From an uncultured beta proteobacterium (GTDB lineage: Bacteria; Pseudomonadota; Gammaproteobacteria; Burkholderiales; Burkholderiaceae_C), in assembly GCA_903823025.1 (NCBI GenBank), contig CAIJRK010000026.1, positions 54,504 to 118,503 on the forward strand: a DNA stretch of 64,000 bases, read 5' to 3'. Numbering within the stretch: the first letter of the stretch is position 1; each line of letters begins with the position of its first letter. The position numbers and the translations under genes are program-made. Below, piece by piece: positions 31,453-42,300 of the stretch. The notes below the pieces were generated by a model. That model saw only the letters and a program-made list of their open reading frames with translations, did no database searches and was not told where the DNA came from.

Positions 31453-33576
31453 TCAAGCGTGTTGATCAGAACCCGGTTGAGCCGGACGATCCAACAAAAC
31501 CTTCATGGACAGTTTGATACGGCCTTTTTCATCCGTTTCCATAACCTTGACCTTGACGATCTGGCCTTCAGTCAGGTAATCGGACACTTTCTCGACACGC
31601 TCATGGGCGATCTGGCTGATGTGCAACAACCCATCTTTGCCGGGCAACAGATTAATCAGTGCACCAAAGTCCAAAATCTTCGTCACGGGACCTTCGTAGA
31701 TCTTGCCGATTTCGACTTCAGCGGTGATCTGTTGAATGCGGCGTTTGGCTTCTTCGGCCTTGGCTGGATCAGCCGAGGCGATGGTAATGGTGCCATCTTC
31801 ATCGATATTGATTTGCGTGCCGGTTTCTTCGGTCAACGCACGAATCACGGAGCCGCCCTTGCCGATCACATCACGGATTTTTTCGGGATTGATCTTCATG
31901 ATGAACAAACGAGGCGCGAAGGTGGACACTTCAGTCTTGGCTTCGGCCATGGCTTCTTGCATCTTGCCCAGAATGTGCATCCGTGCTTCTTTGGCCTGAG
32001 CCAACGCCACTTGCATGATTTCTTTGGTGATGCCCTGGATTTTGATGTCCATCTGCAGCGCGGTAATACCGTTGGTGGTGCCCGCAACCTTGAAGTCCAT
32101 ATCGCCCAGATGATCTTCGTCACCCAGAATGTCGGTCAGCACGGCAAAACGGCCTTCGTCCTTGATCAGGCCCATGGCGATGCCCGCCACATGCGCTTTA
32201 ACAGGAACACCTGCATCCATCAACGACAGGCAGCCGCCGCAGACCGAAGCCATCGACGAAGAACCGTTGGATTCAGTGATTTCAGACACCACGCGCATGG
32301 TGTAAGGAAAATCTTCTTTTGAAGGCAGAACGGCCATCAATGCACGTTTAGCCAAACGACCATGACCGATTTCACGGCGTTTTGGCGTGCCCACACGACC
32401 GGTTTCGCCTGTGGCGAACGGAGGCATGTTGTAGTGCAGCATGAACCGATCTTCGTAGTCGCCAGCCAAGGCATCAATGCGCTGGGCATCGCGCTCGGTG
32501 CCCAAGGTGGTGACCACCAAAGCCTGCGTTTCACCGCGTGTGAACAAGCTGGAGCCGTGGGTACGGGGCAGCACGCTGTTGCGGATTTCAATCGGGCGCA
32601 CGGTACGGGTATCGCGGCCATCAATGCGTGGCTCGCCTGCCAGAATCTGGGTCCGGACAATGCGCGCTTCGATGTCAAACAACATACCTTCAACTTTGAC
32701 GCTGTCAAAGGCGATACCTTCAATTTTCAAGTCGGCCATCACGACGGCATACGCTTCGCGGCAGGCGCGGGTGCGGGCTTGCTTGTTGCGAATTTGATAG
32801 GCAGCCACCAACTTGTCATTCGCCAAGGCGCTGACTTTGGCAATCATGACCTCGTCTTTGGCTGGCGCTTGCCAGTCCCATAAAGGCTTACCTGCGTCAC
32901 GCACCAGTTCATGAATCGCATTAATCGCGATAACGCCTTGCGCATGACCAAACACCACCGCGCCGAGCATGATTTCTTCGCTCAATTGCTGGGCTTCAGA
33001 CTCAACCATCAAGACAGCCGCTTCCGTACCGGCTACGACCAAATCCAGCAACGAATCCTTGCGGGCCGTCTGACCCGGGTTTAGCACGTAGTCGCCATTG
33101 ATGTAACCGACGCGAGCCGCGCCAATCGGGCCGCTAAAAGGCACGCCACTGACGGACAAGGCTGCACTGACCGCAATCAAGGCAGCAATATCGGCATCCA
33201 CTTCAGGATTCAACGACAGGGTGTGAACCACCACATGCACTTCATTGAAAAAACCTTCGGGAAACAGCGGACGAATAGGGCGGTCAATCAGACGGCAAGT
33301 CAGGGTTTCAAACTCGCTGGGGCGGCCTTCACGTTTAAAGAAGCTGCCAGGAATCTTGCCAGCGGCATAGGTCTTTTCAAGGTAATCCACGGTCAACGGG
33401 AAAAAGTCTTGACCCGCTTTGCCTTCAGTCTTGGCCACCACGGTCGCCAGCACGACGGTGCCGTCCATGTCCAGCAGCACAGCGCCGCTGGCTTGACGAG
33501 CCATCTCGCCAGTTTCCATGGTGACGGTGTTTTGACCCCATTGGAAGGTCTTGGTTACTTTATTAAATATGGTCAT
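31453..33576 (-). CDS. pnp: Polyribonucleotide nucleotidyltransferase (PNPase)
   Basis: Phosphorolytic 3'-5' exoribonuclease and degradosome component, 707 residues. Two RNase PH-like domains (about 1-210 and 300-540) flank an alpha-helical domain. Active-site elements include [10 protein letters not shown] and the [12 protein letters not shown] motif. A KH domain ([15 protein letters not shown]) and an S1 domain ([21 protein letters not shown]) close the protein. ATG 33576 has an AGGAG ribosome-binding site; the open frame upstream is not coding. It lies downstream of rpsO, with a terminator between. Confidence 0.98.
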   Translation of the reverse strand: MTIFNKVTKTFQWGQNTVTMETGEMARQASGAVLLDMDGTVVLATVVAKTEGKAGQDFFPLTVDYLEKTYAAGKIPGSFFKREGRPSEFETLTCRLIDRPIRPLFPEGFFNEVHVVVHTLSLNPEVDADIAALIAVSAALSVSGVPFSGPIGAARVGYINGDYVLNPGQTARKDSLLDLVVAGTEAAVLMVESEAQQLSEEIMLGAVVFGHAQGVIAINAIHELVRDAGKPLWDWQAPAKDEVMIAKVSALANDKLVAAYQIRNKQARTRACREAYAVVMADLKIEGIAFDSVKVEGMLFDIEARIVRTQILAGEPRIDGRDTRTVRPIEIRNSVLPRTHGSSLFTRGETQALVVTTLGTERDAQRIDALAGDYEDRFMLHYNMPPFATGETGRVGTPKRREIGHGRLAKRALMAVLPSKEDFPYTMRVVSEITESNGSSSMASVCGGCLSLMDAGVPVKAHVAGIAMGLIKDEGRFAVLTDILGDEDHLGDMDFKVAGTTNGITALQMDIKIQGITKEIMQVALAQAKEARMHILGKMQEAMAEAKTEVSTFAPRLFIMKINPEKIRDVIGKGGSVIRALTEETGTQINIDEDGTITIASADPAKAEEAKRRIQQITAEVEIGKIYEGPVTKILDFGALINLLPGKDGLLHISQIAHERVEKVSDYLTEGQIVKVKVMETDEKGRIKLSMKVLLDRPAQPGSDQHA

Positions 33577-33724
33577 TGTTATCTCCTGATCAATATGGGA
33601 GGTGAAGGCCACCTCACCCAAGCCCGGACTCAGCCTCACAGAACACGATGCCATTCCAGAGAAATTCGCAGTTGAAAGTTCTTTGGAATGACACAGCTTC
33701 GCTCCGCTATTGCCTTCTCCGAAG

Positions 33725-33761
33725 TAAAAAACGCCTGAGCTAGCAACCTAACTCAGGCGTT
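33725..33761 (-). terminator. Intrinsic terminator after rpsO
   Basis: Perfect 10-bp stem AACGCCTGAG (33730-33739) with CTCAGGCGTT (33752-33761). On the minus strand it is followed by a six-base T run. In enteric bacteria the rpsO-pnp terminator is partly read through; the same arrangement is seen here. Confidence 0.85.
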
Positions 33762-33779
33762 CATTATTCAATGAATGAA

Positions 33780-34046
33780 TTACTTACGCAGACCCAATTT
33801 GGCAATCAGCGCGAGGTAACGTTCAGCGCTTTTGGACTTCAAATAGTCCAACAGCTTACGGCGACGGCTCACCATGCGCAACAGGCCACGACGACCATGG
33901 TGGTCTTTGGCGTGGGTTTTGAAGTGGGGCATGAGTTCGTTAATACGCGCAGTCAGCAGTGCAACTTGCACTTCAGGGCTGCCGGTGTCACCGACTTGAC
34001 GTGCGTTGTCGAGAACGACAGCGGCTTTAATACTGGATGCAATCAT
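33780..34046 (-). CDS. rpsO: 30S ribosomal protein S15
   Basis: Binds 16S rRNA early in small-subunit assembly. It has 88 residues. The conserved core [30 protein letters not shown] is intact. It lies upstream of pnp on the same strand, the universal order. Confidence 0.98.
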   Translation of the reverse strand: MIASSIKAAVVLDNARQVGDTGSPEVQVALLTARINELMPHFKTHAKDHHGRRGLLRMVSRRRKLLDYLKSKSAERYLALIAKLGLRK

Positions 34047-34130
34047 GTTTTTTCCTGTAAGGGGGTTGAACTTGCGTCAGAGGCTGGAACTGCCCTTGAC
34101 GTGTGCTTTTGCAATGTGCAAAGCCTGTCG

Positions 34131-34158
34131 ATTATAGCCAATCCTGTTCAAGCGTCAC
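34131..34158 (-). promoter_or_regulatory. Candidate sigma-70 promoter of rpsO
   Basis: On the minus strand there is a perfect -10 TATAAT (34131-34136) with a -35-like GTGACG (34153-34158), spaced 16 bases. It would give an rpsO leader of roughly 75 bases. Confidence 0.5.
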
Positions 34159-34179
34159 ACCCCGAATCATTAGGGTGTG
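34156..34179. terminator. Hairpin after the binding-protein gene
   Basis: CACACCC (34156-34162) pairs with GGGTGTG (34173-34179) just past the stop of the substrate-binding protein gene. There is no T run on the minus strand, so termination is uncertain. It overlaps the candidate rpsO -35 region. Confidence 0.35.
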
Positions 34180-34187
34180 TCATGGCT

Positions 34188-35459
34188 TTACAGGGTCGGG
34201 CGTTGCATCTTGCAAGCGGTCGGCTGTTCTGCGCGGGCTGCGGCAATGGTTTTAATGACCCTAAAACCGTAGCCGGAACCTTCCACATCAAACTTGACGC
34301 CGGGCGCGCCTTGCCGGTCCATCAGGCCAACCACCAGAGGTTGTTGAAACTGATGGTCGGTGGCCCGCATCGTGCCTGTTTGGCCTTTTAAAGTGACCAC
34401 GGCCTTTTCCAATTCATAAGCCACAGCGGTTGGCTGTGTGGTGCCCGCTTTTTCAATCGCCTGCGCCAGCGATTCCACCATCAATTGCATACGCATGTGT
34501 ACATAGTCATCGGACGGTTTGGGGAATCGCTGACGAAATGACTGATAAAAAGCCTCACTGGGCGCACCTGGCACATTGGGCAACCAGTCAGCTACGGCGA
34601 CCACCTTGCCGATACCAGCCTCACCCATCGCGGCGGGCGCGCCCAAGGCATTGCCATAGAAGGTGTAAAACTTGCCTTCAAAACCGACTTCTTTGGCCGC
34701 CTTGACCAAGAGCGTCAAATCATTGCCAAAGTTGCCCGTCAACACCGCTTGCGCGCCGCTGGCCTTGATTTTGGCCGCATAAGGCAAAAAGTCTTTGACA
34801 CGACCCATTGGATGCAGCTCCTCGCCTACCACCTGCACATCCGGGCGCACCAGAGCTAACTGACGCTTAGCTTCACGCGCGACGGCATGACCAAAGCTGT
34901 AATCCTGACCAATGATGTAAATACTTTTCAGGGCTTGATCTTCTTTCAGTACAGCCATCAACGCGGTCATGCGCATGTCGGCGTGGGCATCAAACCGAAA
35001 ATGCCAGAAACTGCATTTCTCGTTCGTCAACACCGGATCCACCGCCGAGTAGTTCAAAAACAGGACACGCTTGTTCGGCTCGCGGTCGTTGTGTTTGTTA
35101 ATGGCATCGATCAAAACGGCAGCGGTGGCTGATGAATTGCCCTGCATCACAAACTGCGCCCCGTCATCAATGGCCGACTTGAGCGCGGTCAACGCCGCTT
35201 CACTTTGACCTTTGCTGTCGTAACGCTCAAGCACCAAGGGTCGATTAACCGCCAGCTTGACACCCCCGCGTGCGTTGACGCGCTCTACCGCCCAGACCAG
35301 GTTGCGAAACACCGCTTCACCCGTGTTTCCAAACGGGCCACTCAAGCCTTCAATCATGGCGATTTTTATCGGCGCCGGGTCGGGTTGCGCCAGCGTCAGG
35401 GTCGGCACTAGCAGCGCTACGGCCATGAAGGTCAAAGCCTTGCGGGGAAACTTGAACAT
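34188..35459 (-). CDS. ABC-type branched-chain amino acid-like substrate-binding protein
   Basis: Periplasmic binding protein of the Leu/Ile/Val (type I fold) family, 423 residues. A signal peptide (residues 1-25, ending LTLAQ) precedes the family opening IKIAMIEGLSGPFGNTGE. The sequence QGNSSATAAVLIDAINKHN matches the ligand loop region. No permease or ATPase genes are adjacent, so the transporter partners must be encoded elsewhere, or the protein serves another sensing role. The ligand is not predictable. ATG 35459 gives a clean signal peptide; earlier in-frame starts do not. It lies about 60 bases after tsaD. Confidence 0.85.
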   Translation of the reverse strand: MFKFPRKALTFMAVALLVPTLTLAQPDPAPIKIAMIEGLSGPFGNTGEAVFRNLVWAVERVNARGGVKLAVNRPLVLERYDSKGQSEAALTALKSAIDDGAQFVMQGNSSATAAVLIDAINKHNDREPNKRVLFLNYSAVDPVLTNEKCSFWHFRFDAHADMRMTALMAVLKEDQALKSIYIIGQDYSFGHAVAREAKRQLALVRPDVQVVGEELHPMGRVKDFLPYAAKIKASGAQAVLTGNFGNDLTLLVKAAKEVGFEGKFYTFYGNALGAPAAMGEAGIGKVVAVADWLPNVPGAPSEAFYQSFRQRFPKPSDDYVHMRMQLMVESLAQAIEKAGTTQPTAVAYELEKAVVTLKGQTGTMRATDHQFQQPLVVGLMDRQGAPGVKFDVEGSGYGFRVIKTIAAARAEQPTACKMQRPTL

Positions 35460-35522
35460 CTTGAAATCTTTCTTGAAATAGGTTGGCATACGAAACACGG
35501 TTGAACTTGTTGCAACGCAACG

Positions 35523-36587
35523 TTAAAGCAAGTCAAGCGGCCAACGCGGTTTAACGTCAAACGCGTAAACCTTGCTGGCGGTTTGCTGGCCTGCCTGCAA
35601 CCGCATGGCCGCTGCCATGGCAATCATGGCGCCATTGTCGGTACACAAATGCAGCTCAGGGTAATGCACACGAACCCGGCGCTTGGCGCACGCCGCGTTG
35701 AGTTGCTCGCGCAACATGCGATTGGCGCCCACACCTCCGGCCACCACCAGCCGATTAAGGCCTGTTTGGGTCAACGCAGTCAGTGACTTTTTAACCAGCA
35801 CTTCGACAATCGCCGCTTGGGTTGAGGCGGCCAGATTAGCCAGCACGATGGCGGGCAACGCGGACACCACACCGCCCTGCACAGCGGCCAGTTTTTTAGC
35901 CTGCACCATCACCGCTGTTTTCAGGCCTGAAAACGAAAAGTCCAGATTACCGCTGTGCAGCAAGGGGCGCGGCAGCTTGAAGGCAGTCGGGTCGCCCGCC
36001 TCGGCCAGTTTGGAAAGCGCCGGCCCGCCCGGATAACTCAAACCCAGCAACTTGGCCGATTTATCAAACGCTTCGCCCGCAGCGTCGTCAATCGTTTCGC
36101 CCAGCAGCGTGTAACGCCCGACACCATCAACGCGCATCAATTGCGTATGCCCCCCGGACACGAGCAACGCCACAAACGGAAACTCAGGAGGGTCAGCGCT
36201 TAAGAAAGGAGACAACAAATGGCCTTCAAGATGGTGCATTCCCAGCACCGGTTTATTCAACGCGGCACCCAACGCACAGGCCACACCCGCCCCCACCAGC
36301 AAAGCACCCGCCAGACCCGGGCCACGGGTAAAAGCCACGACATCCACATCGGCCAGCGTTTGGCCCGAGGCGGCCAGCACTTGTTCGGTCAGCGGCAGCA
36401 CACGACGAATGTGGTCGCGACTGGCCAGTTCCGGCACAACCCCGCCGTAGGCTTGATGCATCTCGATCTGGCTATATAAAGCATCCGCGAGCAGCGTGGG
36501 CAAGGCACGGCCCTGCACTTGCACCAGCGCCACACCCGTTTCATCACATGAGGACTCAATGCCCAGCACTTTCAAATTTTTTTCCAT
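35523..36587 (-). CDS. tsaD: tRNA N6-adenosine threonylcarbamoyltransferase TsaD
   Basis: Transfers the threonylcarbamoyl group to A37 of ANN-decoding tRNAs, with TsaB, TsaC and TsaE. It has 354 residues. The N-terminal ATPase-fold motif is [12 protein letters not shown]; the iron-binding histidines are in GMHHLEGHL; the nucleotide loop is [25 protein letters not shown] and CTDNGAMIA are also typical. The start at 36587 matches the family; the frame is open farther upstream inside the divergent regulator gene, which is not credible coding. Confidence 0.97.
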   Translation of the reverse strand: MEKNLKVLGIESSCDETGVALVQVQGRALPTLLADALYSQIEMHQAYGGVVPELASRDHIRRVLPLTEQVLAASGQTLADVDVVAFTRGPGLAGALLVGAGVACALGAALNKPVLGMHHLEGHLLSPFLSADPPEFPFVALLVSGGHTQLMRVDGVGRYTLLGETIDDAAGEAFDKSAKLLGLSYPGGPALSKLAEAGDPTAFKLPRPLLHSGNLDFSFSGLKTAVMVQAKKLAAVQGGVVSALPAIVLANLAASTQAAIVEVLVKKSLTALTQTGLNRLVVAGGVGANRMLREQLNAACAKRRVRVHYPELHLCTDNGAMIAMAAAMRLQAGQQTASKVYAFDVKPRWPLDLL

Positions 36588-36644
36588 AGCGCGAAGTTTA
36601 GGGGATGTCTGCCATCTGGCTTGATTCTTGCGCACAATCGACCC

Positions 36645-37271
36645 ATGAATGAAGCCCTGAGAATCGTTGTGGTGGTGCCTGATCTGGCCATTGAAGACCA
36701 AACGGATGACTACGCCGTTAGTCAAGCCGAGCGCTCGCGCAGCTTGCGCATTGGGCTGCTGGAAAATGGGTTTAACTTGGTCGCCAGTCTCCCCGCAGAC
36801 GTGTTTCTGGCCGAACGCATCGCCCAGTTGCAGCCTGACCTGATCATTGTGGATGCCGAAAGCGAAGCGCGTGATGCGCTTGAACATGTGGTGATGGCCA
36901 CGCGCGAGGCACGGCGCCCCATCGTCATGTTTACCAATGACGACGACACCTCACATGTGCGGGACGCCGTGGCTGCAGGCGTGTCAGCCTACATCGTGGC
37001 CGGGCTGTCAAGTGCCCGTATTCGTCCCATTCTGGATGTCGCCTTAGCCCGCTTTCAGCATGAACAGGCGCTACGTCAAGAATTGGCCGCCACCAAAAGT
37101 GAATTGCAAGACCGCAAAGTCATTGACCGGGCCAAAGGCCTGCTGATGCAGCGTCAGGGTTTGAGCGAACAGGCCGCTTTTGAAAAAATGCGCAAAACCG
37201 CCATGGACAAAAACCTCAAGCTAGCCGATGTGGCGCAGCGAATGCTCGATGTGATGGATTTACTAGGCTGA
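36645..37271 (+). CDS. nasT: NasT-like ANTAR-domain antitermination regulator
   Basis: Predicted RNA-binding antiterminator for nitrate assimilation genes. The 208-residue protein has a receiver-like domain (residues 5-135) with the phospho-site position D70 (IIVDAES); the usual lysine is absent (AYIVAGLSS). A coiled linker then leads to an ANTAR domain (about 148-206) containing [27 protein letters not shown]. The matching target is the leader at 52563-52697, with two hexaloop hairpins and a terminator. NasT is normally held inactive by NasS; no nasS gene is adjacent. The 3' end overlaps the convergent TetR gene by nine bases. Confidence 0.85.
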   Translation: MNEALRIVVVVPDLAIEDQTDDYAVSQAERSRSLRIGLLENGFNLVASLPADVFLAERIAQLQPDLIIVDAESEARDALEHVVMATREARRPIVMFTNDDDTSHVRDAVAAGVSAYIVAGLSSARIRPILDVALARFQHEQALRQELAATKSELQDRKVIDRAKGLLMQRQGLSEQAAFEKMRKTAMDKNLKLADVAQRMLDVMDLLG

Positions 37272-37910
37272 CATGGGCAGTCGCCCCGATATTGGCACCA
37301 GCCCTAAACCCAGCAAATATGTGCCTATTGCTACTTCAGCCGTTTTAACCAAGTCAAACGTGGACGGGGTCAGCAACCAACTCTGGATAAGGCCCATCAC
37401 CAACGCGTGCAATCCGTAGGCGCCAACCAGCGGCGAAATAGGCAATGCAATGCCTCGGCGGGCACTGGCACTGAGCAAACTGCGTTGAATCTGACACACC
37501 ATATCCGCATAGGTTTGCACCTCGCGCGCCTTCACAGCCAGCAATTCATCGACATATTCAACCTTGAGCGTCGCTATTTCAAACACGCGGCGCGTGCGTT
37601 CATCTGTGGCTATTTTCCGCATGGCGCTCAAGATTTCCCCCAACAACTCATCCAACGGGTCACGCACCGCGTCACGCCCGATTTGGCACAACGCCTCCTC
37701 CATGGGCAAGGTAATGCGCGCCATCATGGCGTTAAACAAATCAGCTTTGTTTTTAAAGTGCCAGTAAATAGCGCCTCGCGTCGCTCCTGCAGCCTCCGCA
37801 ATGTCTTGCAAAGATGTGCGGGAAACCCCCTTTTCAGCGAACATGATTTCAGCGGCATCAAGCAGCCTCAAGCGCGTGGCGAGCGCTTCTTCTTTCGTGT
37901 GGCGAGCCAT
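37263..37910 (-). CDS. acrR: TetR/AcrR family repressor of the RND efflux operon
   Basis: DNA-binding repressor, 215 residues. The N-terminal helix-turn-helix region (residues about 10-56) reads AAEIMFAEKGVSRTSLQDIA then GATRGAIYWHFKNKADLF, very similar to AcrR, TtgR and BpeR-type repressors. The C-terminal ligand domain (about 75-205) is hydrophobic and variable. It is divergent from an AcrAB-OprM-type operon and separated by 135 bases holding an AcrR-type palindrome, so local and autogenous control are likely. The inducer is unknown. Confidence 0.93.
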   Translation of the reverse strand: MARHTKEEALATRLRLLDAAEIMFAEKGVSRTSLQDIAEAAGATRGAIYWHFKNKADLFNAMMARITLPMEEALCQIGRDAVRDPLDELLGEILSAMRKIATDERTRRVFEIATLKVEYVDELLAVKAREVQTYADMVCQIQRSLLSASARRGIALPISPLVGAYGLHALVMGLIQSWLLTPSTFDLVKTAEVAIGTYLLGLGLVPISGRLPMSA

Positions 37911-37950
37911 GTTTATTAACTTTCAAAATACTTACAAAAATCAAAGGTGA

Positions 37951-37980
37951 TTTACATACATTCACGACTGTATGTATAAT
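37951..37980 (+). promoter_or_regulatory. Promoter of the efflux operon overlapped by an AcrR-type operator
   Basis: A -35-like TTTACA (37951-37956) and a perfect -10 TATAAT (37975-37980) are spaced 18 bases. Between and over them lies an inverted repeat, TACATACA (37953-37960) and TGTATGTA (37969-37976), with an eight-base spacer. The arms equal those of the E. coli AcrR operator as remembered. Bound repressor would block RNA polymerase. Confidence 0.8.
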
Positions 37981-38045
37981 TTTACGATACTGCAAGCGTA
38001 TAAATCAACAATTTCAACCTTATTCCTTCTGACTGGAAATACACC

Positions 38046-39311
38046 ATGCCTTCAGCGCGTACTCGTCTTTCCCGACCCGATCAACCCGTCTTTCGCTACC
38101 GTTTAGCCTTGAGTGCTATCGGCTTGGCCGCCTTGTTGGCAGGCTGTGGCCAAGGCGACAAAGCGCCCGCCGCTGCGCCGCCGCCAGCAGAAGTCGGTGT
38201 CGTCACCGTGACATCAGGTGACGTGGGCTTGGTCAGTGAGTTGCCCGGACGTCTGGAAGCCTCCCGTGTTGCGCAAGTTCGTGCCCGCGCCACCGGCATT
38301 TTGCAAAAACGTTTATTCCGCGAAGGCAGTGACGTCAAAGCCGGGCAGACGCTGTTTGAAATTGACGCCAGTCCCTACAAAGCCACGTTTGACAGCGCAC
38401 AGGCCGGTTTGGCCAAAGCCGAAGCCAACCTGATGCAAGCTGCCGCGCTGGCAGAACGCTACCAACCCCTAGCCGCTGCCAAAGCCGTCAGCCAGCAAGA
38501 ATATGTCAACGCCCAAGCCGCCCAGCAACAGGCGCAAGCTGACGTTGCGGTCGGCAAGGCCGCCGTCCAAACGGCCCGCATCAATTTGAACTATGCCAGC
38601 GTCTCCGCGCCGATTGCCGGTCGCATTGGCCGCTCACTGGTGACCGAAGGGGCGTTGGTGGGTCAGGGTGAGGCCACCCAGTTGGCCGTGATTCAACAGA
38701 TTAACCCGATGTATGTGAACTTCACACAATCAGCTGCTGAGGTCATGAAGCTACGCCGGGCGACTCAAGACGGTCAACTCAAACGGGCGGGTGGCAGCGA
38801 TGCCGCTGTGGTGCGCGTGGTGCTCGAAGATGGCACTGAATACGCATTGCCCGGCAAATTGCTGTTCTCGGATCTGACGGTCGATGCCACTACTGGCCAG
38901 ATCACGCTTCGGGCCGAAGTGCCCAACCCCAACGGCACGTTGTTGCCAGGTCTGTATGTGCGCGTCCGGCTGGAGCAATCCAAAGTCAGCGATGCCATTA
39001 CCCTGCCACAGCAAGCCGTCACACGCACGCCACAAGGTGACACCGTCATGGTCGTCGCCGCTGATGGCAAAGTCAGCCCGCGCAAGGTGCAGATTGGCGC
39101 CCAGCAAAATGGCAAATGGGTTGTTTTGAGCGGTCTGGAAACCGGTGAGCAAGTCATGGTGGACGGCTTTCAAAAGCTGCGCGGAGGCGCGCCTGTCAAG
39201 CCCGTGCCTTGGTACGCACCCGGCAGCAAGCCAGTTGAAGCCAGCAACCCAGCCGTCGCCCCGGTAATCCCTGCTGCGCCCGCCTCGGCGCCCGCCAGCG
39301 CAGCACGTTAA
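38046..39311 (+). CDS. RND efflux membrane fusion lipoprotein (AcrA/MexA type)
   Basis: Periplasmic adaptor linking the inner-membrane pump to the outer-membrane channel. It has 421 residues. A signal peptide with lipobox LLAG-C34 indicates an inner-membrane lipoprotein. The barrel-sandwich lipoyl halves (RARATGILQKRLFREGSDVKAGQ and NYASVSAPIAGRIG) flank a helical hairpin. The C-terminal linker is rich in proline and alanine. It is the first gene of the acrA-acrB-oprM-like operon, 12 bases before the pump gene. Confidence 0.95.
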   Translation: MPSARTRLSRPDQPVFRYRLALSAIGLAALLAGCGQGDKAPAAAPPPAEVGVVTVTSGDVGLVSELPGRLEASRVAQVRARATGILQKRLFREGSDVKAGQTLFEIDASPYKATFDSAQAGLAKAEANLMQAAALAERYQPLAAAKAVSQQEYVNAQAAQQQAQADVAVGKAAVQTARINLNYASVSAPIAGRIGRSLVTEGALVGQGEATQLAVIQQINPMYVNFTQSAAEVMKLRRATQDGQLKRAGGSDAAVVRVVLEDGTEYALPGKLLFSDLTVDATTGQITLRAEVPNPNGTLLPGLYVRVRLEQSKVSDAITLPQQAVTRTPQGDTVMVVAADGKVSPRKVQIGAQQNGKWVVLSGLETGEQVMVDGFQKLRGGAPVKPVPWYAPGSKPVEASNPAVAPVIPAAPASAPASAAR

Positions 39312-39323
39312 GGAACACCCGTC

Positions 39324-42300
39324 ATGGCAAAATTCTTTATTGACCGACCCATCTTTGCATGGGTTATTGCCCTATTTATCATGGGCTTGGGCATCACGGC
39401 CATTACCCAGCTACCGATTTCTCAGTACCCACCAGTGGCGCCACCCGCCATTGTGATTAACGTCACCTACCCTGGCGCCTCGGCCCAGACGCTTGAAGAC
39501 TCGGTGCTGGCCGTCATTGAGCGCGAGATGAATGGTTCGCCCGGCCTGATCTACATGGAATCAATTGCTCAAGCCAACGGCACGGGCAACATTACCTTGA
39601 GTTTTGAGGCCGGCAGCAACGCCGATTTAGCCCAGGTGGACGTGCAAAACCGTCTATCCCGGGCCACGCCGCGTCTGCCCTCGGCGGTGACCCAGCAAGG
39701 CGTGCGCGTGGACAAATCACGTAGCAATTTTTTGCTGTTCACCATTCTTTCCTCTGATGATCCTGATTGGGACCCGATTGCGTTGGGCGACTATGCCGCC
39801 CGCAATGTGGTGCCCGAATTGCAGCGCATCGAAGGCGTGGGCCAGGCCCAACTATTTGGCACGGAACGGGCCATGCGGATCTGGATTGATCCCGCCAAGC
39901 TCTTGGGCTTTAACCTTTCAGCCGCTGACGTGACTGCCGCTATTCGCGCACAAAACGTGCAGGTATCTGCCGGTGAAATAGGTAGTCTGCCCAATGTCGC
40001 AGGCCAAGGCATTGCCGCCACCGTCATCGTTGACGGCCAACTCGCCAATGCCGATGAATTCGGTAAGGTCATCTTGCGTGCCAACGCTGACGGCTCCACG
40101 GTACTGCTCAAAGACGTGGCGCGCATCGGACTTGGCGCACAAGCGTATGCCACTTCGGCGCGTTTGAACGGCGTGCCCTCTACCGGTATTGGTGTCCAGC
40201 TCTCCTCAAGCGGCAATGCGCTGGCAACCGCCAAAGCGGTGCGCGCCAAGATGCATGAACTGGAAAGCTTCTTCCCCGCAGGCATGAAATGGGCGATTCC
40301 TTATGACAGTTCGCGCTTTGTAGAAATCTCGATCAAACAAGTCGCCCTGACGCTGGTCGAGGCAATTGTGCTGGTGTTTTTGGTGATGTTCCTGTTCTTG
40401 CAGAACTGGCGTTACACGGTGATTCCAACCATCGTGGTGCCTATCGCGTTGCTGGGCACCTTTGCCGCGCTGCTGGCGATGGGCTTCTCCATCAATGTGT
40501 TGACCATGTTCGGGATGGTGCTGGTCGTCGGGATTGTGGTCGATGACGCCATTGTGGTGGTTGAAAACGTCGAACGCATCATGAGCGAAGAAGGTCTGCC
40601 ACCGCTGGAGGCCACGCGCAAAGCCATGGGTCAAATCTCGGGGGCCATTATTGGCGTGACCGTGGTGTTGATTTCTGTGTTTGTGCCCTTGGCCTTCTTT
40701 GGCGGCGCCGTGGGCAATATTTACCGCCAGTTTGCAGCTGTGATGGGCGTGTCCATCGCCTTCTCGGCGTTCCTCGCGTTGTCGCTCACGCCCGCTTTAT
40801 GTGCGGCCCTACTCAAACCGGTCGAGGCGGGTCACCAGCATGTCAAAACCGGCTTCTTTGGCTGGTTCAACCGCAGCTTTGCACGCGGCACCAAGAACTA
40901 TGAAAAAGGGGTGGCCCGGATACTGCCACGCGCCGGGCGCTATCTGGTCATTTACGCCGCTATCGTCGGCGCCGCTGTCTTGGTTTACCGGCAACTGCCT
41001 ACCTCCTTCCTGCCCAATGAAGACCAGGGCACGATGCTGGTGAACGTGCAACTGCCACCCGGCGCAACCCAAGGACGCACGCTGTCAGTGATGCAGCAAG
41101 TTGAAGGCTTCATGCTCAAACAACCCGAAGTGGCCAGCATGGTCAGCGTGCTGGGGTTCAGCTTTTCAGGTCAAGGGCAAAATGCGGCACTGGCATTTGT
41201 GACGCTCAAGGACTGGTCCGAGCGCACCGAGCCCGGTAGTTCGGCAGCAGGATTGGCGGGTCGGGCCTTTGGCGCCCTTGCAGGCATTCGCGATGCTTTC
41301 ATCTTCCCGTTAAGCCCACCCCCGATTCCTGAACTGGGTTCCTCCACTGGCTTCAACTTCCGTTTGCAAGACCGCGTCGGCCTAGGCCACGATGCGCTGG
41401 TGGCGGCACGCGGCCAGTTGCTAGGCCTTGCGGCCAAGAGTCCCGTTCTGACCCAGGTTCGCCCCGATGGTCTGGAAGATGCACCGCAATTGCAAGTCGA
41501 TATTGACCGCGACAAAGCCAGCGCTTTAGGGGTTGGATTTGACGCCATCAACAGCGCAATTTCTACTGCTCTAGGCTCCAGCTACGTGAACGACTTCCCG
41601 AATAACGGGCGGATGCAGCGCGTGGTGGTGCAGGCCGATGCGCCAGCCCGGATGCAGCCCGACGACTTGCTCAAACTCAGTGTGCTCAACAACCAGGGCA
41701 AAGCGTTACCGTTGTCCGCCTTTGCGACGACCCGTTGGATTACAGGGGCCATGCAAACCATTCGCTACAACGGTTATCCCTCCATGCGCATCAGCGGCAA
41801 TGCGGCCCCCGGCTACAGCACGGGTGCGGCGTTGACCGAGATGGAAAACCTGGCAGCACAACTGCCCCAAGGCTTCGGCTTTGAGTGGACCGGCCAATCA
41901 CGCGAAGAAAAGCTGGCAGGCTCGCAGTCACTCATCGTTTACACCTTTGCCATTTTGGCGGTGTTCCTGTGTCTGGCCGCGCTGTATGAAAGCTGGACCA
42001 TTCCGTTTGCCGTGATTCTGGTCATTCCGCTGGGCGTGTTGGGTGTGCTGCTGGCTACGCTGTTGCGTAACTACTCAAACGACGTGTACTTCCAGGTCGG
42101 GTTAATTACCATCATTGGTCTATCCGCGAAGAACGCTATTTTGATTATCGAATTTGCCAAAGACCTGCAGGCCCAAGGCAAGAGCGTGATTGAATCGGCA
42201 CTGGCCGCCGCCCACATGCGCTTTCGACCCATCATCATGACCTCGCTGGCGTTCACGCTGGGCGTGTTGCCCCTGGCTCTGGCCAGCGGCGCAGGTTCAG

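Noticed and set aside
36588..36887. 100-residue N-terminal extension of TsaD
   Set aside because: It overlaps the divergent ANTAR gene, and TsaD proteins begin at the [12 protein letters not shown] region.
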